Below are positions 13,524 through 16,727 of a stretch of 16,727 nucleotides of DNA, one piece after another. The notes below the pieces were generated by a model. It was not told where the DNA came from and searched no databases. It was given only the letters and a program-made list of their open reading frames with translations. This DNA is from WYZ-LMO11 sp964617245 (GTDB lineage: Archaea; Thermoproteota; Methanomethylicia; Methanomethylicales; Methanomethylicaceae), in NCBI GenBank assembly GCA_964617245.1, contig CAZTWF010000029.1, positions 1 to 16,727 of the forward strand, written 5' to 3'. How positions within the stretch are numbered: the stretch's first letter is position 1; each line of letters begins with the position of its first letter. The position numbers were made by a program, and so were the translations under genes.

Positions 13524-14887
13524 AGAGGTCTCTTCCTTATAAAATTTAAAATTTCATCTTCTATTCCTTTACATTCTTTTAATATTTCTTCATCTACATA
13601 AACTTCAAATCCTTTATTTATTTCATTCATAATATCTTTACTTAATTTTAAATTCTTAATTTCATTTATTAATAGATCTTTTATATCATCATATTTTCTT
13701 AATATTTCAACATAAATTCTTTCATTTTTTATAAATGGTCCAGCTAATACTCTTTCATTATCAATATATTTATCTAAGAATTTTCTTAAATCCTCATCAT
13801 ACCAAATTTTTGGTCCTTGATGAATTTTTCCTCTTCTTAATTTTCCTCTATCTATTTCTATTAAAAATATTATTTTGTTTTCTTCATCACTCCATGATTT
13901 ATAATCTATTACTTCAAAATCATAATTTTCTATTAATTTTACAAATTTATTTAAAGTCTTTTTTATTTCTCCCCATAATATATCTGATGGAATTTTTGGA
14001 CAATTTGTTTTTATCATTACTAATGAGATTTCTCTTTTTTTAATTTCTTTTATAATATCATTTAAATTAACATCTAATTTACTAGGAAAGAAGAATTCTA
14101 TACTTGGTTTTTCTAAAAAGAATTTTGAAGCCATTACAAATATAGAATATGATTGAAGAGAAACAGCTGCAGCTACATTTCTTCTCATATCAATAGGATC
14201 AATAACTATTAATGGAGAATTGAAAATATCTTCACATGAAATATCTTTATAATAATTCATATAATCTATTACTGTTTTTGGCCTCCATTTACTAGCATTT
14301 TCTATTACATTTCTAAAATTTTTATAATATAATACAAGTAATTCACATAAATAACCAGAAAAACCTTCTACTTTTAATTCAGCACCATAAACACCAATTC
14401 CCTTCATAAATTGTTTTAATAATCTAACTTCATCTTTCATTTCTTCATCTATTTTATTTTTTATAAATCTTGTATGTAAAGGAGTTCTATCTACTGCAGT
14501 TAATGGTCTTTCACCTTCTTTAATTTCAATTCCTGGAACTATATCTACTTCATAATCATCTACTTTTTTCTTTATATATGGATGTTCTGCATAAGCAAGT
14601 TTCCAATTTTCTTCAGCAGCATATTTTGCAATTTCAAGACCAATTTCTTTTGCTTTTTCTTTATCAGTTTCATGAGGAAATAAAATAAATATATCAATAT
14701 CTCTATCTGTAGAAATCCATGTATCTTTTGCAATTGATCCTTCTAATTCTACTTTAATATTTATTCCAAGAGATTTTGCTTTTTCTTCTATTCTATTCTT
14801 TATTATTTCAAATATTTGTCTTACTTTATTTTTTTCTTCATCTTTTGGTTTTATTCTTGATAATACTTCTTTTAGTATTTCTTCCAT
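13511..14887 (-). CDS. cca: CCA tRNA nucleotidyltransferase, archaeal class I
   Basis: Adds or repairs the CCA end of tRNAs without a nucleic-acid template. The nucleotidyltransferase signature is EGSIAKDTW (49-57) followed by RDIDIF. The carboxylates D63, D65 and D115 (in VDIVPG) fit the class I catalytic triad. Later segments with TPLHTRFI (135-142), RLLKQFMKGIGVYG and EGFSGYLCELL belong to the archaeal enzyme's central domain. Length (458 aa) is typical. The ATG at 14887 overlaps the stop of the upstream 2'-5' RNA ligase gene (TAATG). Both tRNAs in this window lack an encoded CCA, in line with need for this enzyme. Confidence 0.95.
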   Translation of the reverse strand: MEEILKEVLSRIKPKDEEKNKVRQIFEIIKNRIEEKAKSLGINIKVELEGSIAKDTWISTDRDIDIFILFPHETDKEKAKEIGLEIAKYAAEENWKLAYAEHPYIKKKVDDYEVDIVPGIEIKEGERPLTAVDRTPLHTRFIKNKIDEEMKDEVRLLKQFMKGIGVYGAELKVEGFSGYLCELLVLYYKNFRNVIENASKWRPKTVIDYMNYYKDISCEDIFNSPLIVIDPIDMRRNVAAAVSLQSYSIFVMASKFFLEKPSIEFFFPSKLDVNLNDIIKEIKKREISLVMIKTNCPKIPSDILWGEIKKTLNKFVKLIENYDFEVIDYKSWSDEENKIIFLIEIDRGKLRRGKIHQGPKIWYDEDLRKFLDKYIDNERVLAGPFIKNERIYVEILRKYDDIKDLLINEIKNLKLSKDIMNEINKGFEVYVDEEILKECKGIEDEILNFIRKRPLWLK

Positions 14888-15444
14888 TAATCAAAGAACA
14901 CCTCTTTTAAATTATAATATATAGGGCCATGAGGTGTTAAGATACTCTTTTTCAATATTAATCTATCTATTATACATTTTCCAAAGAAATATCCTTTATA
15001 TTCTTCAAAAATTTTTATTAATTTTTCTTTATTTCTAAAAGATTTAATTCTACCAAATGTTATATGTGGAATAAAATCTTCTTCTTTTTTAAATCCTAAT
15101 GATAAGAGTTTATTATCTAATTCTTTTTGAATTCTTATTATATTTTCTTTACCTTCTTTTATTCCTGCCCATAAAACTCTTATATTTTTTTCATTTGGAA
15201 AAGCACCAATATCTTCTACACTTATTTCAAATTTTTTTTCTTTAATATTATCTAATATACTAAAGATTTTTTCTAATAATCTTTTTTCTATATTTCCTAA
15301 AAATTTTAAAGTAATATGAAGATTTTCTTTTTCAACAAGTTTTATATCTATTCTATTTTCCTTAATTTCTTCTTCAATTTTCATAATTTCATTTTTTATA
15401 TTTTCATCTATTTCAAAAGCAATAAATGCTCTTATTACTTCCAT
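14887..15444 (-). CDS. thpR: RNA 2',3'-cyclic phosphodiesterase / 2'-5' RNA ligase family (ThpR/LigT)
   Basis: Member of the 2H phosphoesterase family acting on 2',3'-cyclic phosphate or 2'-5' RNA linkages. The two HxT catalytic motifs are LHITLKFLG (His43, Thr45) and FIPHITFGR (His127, Thr129). I start it at the ATG at 15444 (185 aa, MEVIRAFIAF) because GGTGAT at 15454-15449 lies four bases upstream; a TTG at 15456 would add four residues. Length is typical. It is cotranscribed with cca, a common archaeal pairing, and reads away from the UPF0200 gene across a 43-bp gap. Confidence 0.92.
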   Translation of the reverse strand: MEVIRAFIAFEIDENIKNEIMKIEEEIKENRIDIKLVEKENLHITLKFLGNIEKRLLEKIFSILDNIKEKKFEISVEDIGAFPNEKNIRVLWAGIKEGKENIIRIQKELDNKLLSLGFKKEEDFIPHITFGRIKSFRNKEKLIKIFEEYKGYFFGKCIIDRLILKKSILTPHGPIYYNLKEVFFD

Positions 15445-15487
15445 AATAATCACCAAATATATTAGTGAGATAATTTTTCTCTTCCAT
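15445..15487. promoter_or_regulatory. Divergent promoter gap between thpR and the UPF0200 gene
   Basis: The 43-bp gap contains AAATATATT (15455-15463), centred about 29 bp before the UPF0200 ATG at 15488, consistent with a leaderless plus-strand transcript. For thpR the gap carries a Shine-Dalgarno (GGTGAT, 15454-15449) and an AAAAATTAT element near 15470-15478. Assignments rest on spacing only. Confidence 0.4.
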
Positions 15488-16042
15488 ATGATTAAGCTTT
15501 TCTGTATTACTGGAATGCCAGGAGCAGGAAAATCAGTAGTAGCAGAAGTTGCAAAATCATTAGGTTTAAGAGTAATTGTTATGGGTGATATAATTAGAGA
15601 AGAAGCAAAAGCAAGAAATATAAAACAAACTCCAGAAGCCTTAAGAGATCTTATGATTAAAATTCGTAATGAAGAAGGATTAGATGTTATAGCTAAACGA
15701 TGCTTAGAAAAGATTTCAAATGAAAAAATTATTGTTATAGAAGGAATAAGAAGTTTAGAGGAATTAGAATATTTTAAAAAAAATGGATCAGTATGTTTAA
15801 TAGCAGTTCATGCTTCACCTAAAACTAGATTTAATAGACTTATTAAAAGAAATAGAGAAGATGATCCAAAAGATCTTAAAACTTTTATAGAAAGAGATAT
15901 GACAGAATTACGTATAGGTATAGGATCTGTTATTGCTTTAGCAGATAAAGTATTTGTAAATGAAGGTACTATAGAAGAATTAATAGAAGCTGCAAAAGAA
16001 TTCTTTAAGAGGGAAATAAATGAAAGTAAAAGTAATTGTTAG
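15488..16042 (+). CDS. UPF0200 P-loop NTPase (nucleotide-kinase-like)
   Basis: A 184-aa P-loop protein with Walker A GMPGAGKS at 9-16, a substrate-site-like MGDIIREE at 32-39, IVIEGIRSLEEL around 78-89, and a lid-like RLIKRNREDDP segment near 117-127. The pattern matches the archaeal UPF0200 family, related to adenylate and dephospho-CoA kinases; its true substrate is not established. No membrane or signal segments. The last 23 bp overlap the UPF0201 gene, and the UPF0200-UPF0201 pairing is common in archaea as I recall. Confidence 0.85.
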   Translation: MIKLFCITGMPGAGKSVVAEVAKSLGLRVIVMGDIIREEAKARNIKQTPEALRDLMIKIRNEEGLDVIAKRCLEKISNEKIIVIEGIRSLEELEYFKKNGSVCLIAVHASPKTRFNRLIKRNREDDPKDLKTFIERDMTELRIGIGSVIALADKVFVNEGTIEELIEAAKEFFKREINESKSNC

Positions 16043-16490
16043 AACAAAAATTAATCCAACTGAAGATGAATCTAAAGTATTAAAAGCAGTTATGAATTTA
16101 ACTAATTCAGATAAATATATTAAAGAAAAAGAAGGAATTTTTGAATATATAATTCAAGAAGGAGATATTTCTTTACTTAATAAATTAAGAGAAATTTTAA
16201 GAAGAGATAAAATTCTTGATGCTTCAAGAAAAATAATTATGAGTGGATTAGAAGGTTCAAGTATAACTTTTCATATAAATAAACAAGTAGCTTATATGGG
16301 AAAAGTAAGCTTTTGTAAACCTGAAAGAGAATCTCCATTAGGTCCAATAAGTTTTTATATATGGGCTGATGATCCAAAATCATTAATAGATTGGCTTGCT
16401 ACAAAAACCATAGGTGGAATACCTGTTGATGAATTATGCCACTTGGAATCTCAACATTATGTACAATCGGTAAAACCTTTGAAAAAATAA
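16020..16490 (+). CDS. UPF0201 predicted RNA-binding protein (COG1325, exosome-associated type)
   Basis: A 156-aa UPF0201 protein. The N-terminal part VKVIVRTKINPTEDESKVL starts a ferredoxin-like RNA-binding fold, and the middle carries LREILRRDKILDASRKII. The C-terminal part has SPLGPISFYI, IDWLATKT and GIPVDEL, recurrent in the family. COG1325 proteins were predicted as exosome subunits by gene neighbourhood, but direct function is unproven. It overlaps the UPF0200 gene by 23 bp and the next gene by 55 bp, so the three are cotranscribed. Confidence 0.85.
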   Translation: MKVKVIVRTKINPTEDESKVLKAVMNLTNSDKYIKEKEGIFEYIIQEGDISLLNKLREILRRDKILDASRKIIMSGLEGSSITFHINKQVAYMGKVSFCKPERESPLGPISFYIWADDPKSLIDWLATKTIGGIPVDELCHLESQHYVQSVKPLKK

Positions 16491-16727
16491 ATGAATTTCT
16501 AAATACTAAAATTAGTGTATTAGAAATAATAGATGATTGGAGAGATAGATTAACAAAAAGAAGAATTAATTTACTTAATGATATAAGTAATTCTTTTGAA
16601 ATAAAGTATACAATTCATTGTCCAATTCTTGATCTTAATATTGCAGCTACTAATGATAAAATAAGAAAACTAGCAATAAAAATAATTAAAGAATCAATGG
16701 AAAAAGCAAGAAATATTAATGCTAAAA
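16436..16727 (+). CDS. Sugar phosphate isomerase / AP endonuclease family 2 TIM-barrel protein (partial, 5' end)
   Basis: An open frame from ATG 16436 continues through the right edge, giving 97 residues. It starts MPLGISTLCTIG and contains VLEIIDDWR (28-36), a helix with KRRINLLNDI, then YTIHCPILDLNIA (58-70) and DKIRKLAIKIIKESMEKARNI. The strand pattern with E/D after the second strand and HCPxxDxNIA after the third matches archaeal xylose-isomerase-like TIM barrels. The metal-binding residues beyond this point are not in the window. An in-frame stop at 16430-16432 makes 16436 the first possible ATG, so it overlaps the UPF0201 gene by 55 bp; a GTG or TTG slightly later cannot be excluded. 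Substrate unknown. Confidence 0.8.
   Translation, partial: MPLGISTLCTIGKTFEKINEFLNTKISVLEIIDDWRDRLTKRRINLLNDISNSFEIKYTIHCPILDLNIAATNDKIRKLAIKIIKESMEKARNINAK

Noticed and set aside
13735..14043. Plus-strand open frame of 102 codons opposite the CCA enzyme gene
   Set aside because: It is antisense to a conserved enzyme; the Leu/Phe/Ile-rich translation is what the complement of Lys/Glu-rich AT-rich coding DNA gives.
1..16727. CRISPR arrays, insertion sequences or integrated elements
   Set aside because: No spaced direct repeats, transposase-like frames or tRNA-end duplications were seen; composition and gene packing look uniform across the window.

Overview
The window comes from a strongly AT-rich archaeon, most likely a thermophilic member of the TACK group (Thermoproteota/Crenarchaeota or a close relative). 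This rests on gene content: a clamp-loader large subunit, an Orc1/Cdc6 initiator, an archaeal class I CCA-adding enzyme, UPF0200/UPF0201 proteins, and a Zn-ribbon protein resembling the TACK-restricted output domain TackOD1. It also rests on a tRNA with a noncanonical bulge-helix-bulge intron. GC-rich tRNA stems in an otherwise very AT-rich sequence fit a hot habitat. The lineage is an inference; there is no rRNA in the window.

Layout. 1-1164 (+): end of an unidentified gene, then RFC large subunit. 1142-5484 (-): a tightly packed leftward block, THUMP protein -> orc1/cdc6 -> winged-helix regulator -> moaC -> moaB -> mobB -> moaA. It places a replication initiator directly upstream of molybdenum-cofactor genes, with overlapping or nearly abutting reading frames. 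5544-6617 (+): a DUF362/ferredoxin iron-sulfur protein. 6618-6869 (-): tRNA-His(GTG), with a 15-nt intron in the D arm and a flanking inverted repeat, and tRNA-Glu(CTC). 6930-10131 (+): a type IV pilus/Tad-like assembly module, with one secretion ATPase and two separate membrane platform proteins but no pilin. 10184-12712 (-): a Zn-ribbon protein with a nuclease-like C-terminus and an SF2 helicase. 12795-15444 (-): 2'-5' RNA ligase-like protein -> CCA-adding enzyme -> divergent protein kinase. 15488-end (+): UPF0200 NTPase -> UPF0201 RNA-binding protein -> start of a sugar-isomerase/AP-endonuclease-type TIM barrel that runs off the window.

How the genes relate. Four functional themes appear: DNA replication (RFC-L, Orc1/Cdc6), molybdopterin synthesis (MoaC, MoaB, MobB, MoaA), tRNA maturation (two tRNAs, CCA enzyme, ThpR-like protein, THUMP protein), and a surface-appendage or secretion motor. 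Genes are very dense. Co-directional neighbours commonly join by stop/start overlaps (TAATG, ATGA, GTGA), and only short AT-rich gaps carry TATA-like promoters. Several promoters lie about 26 bp before the start codon, which suggests leaderless transcripts. No intergenic gap reaches 300 bp outside the tRNA cluster.

Most notable observations: a perfect canonical-geometry BHB intron between positions 9 and 10 of tRNA-His; a 7-bp inverted repeat extending the acceptor stem of the same precursor; an RFC large subunit without a C-terminal PIP tail; the cdc6-moa gene string; a pilus motor without pilins; and three palindromic or dyad elements in short intergenic gaps.
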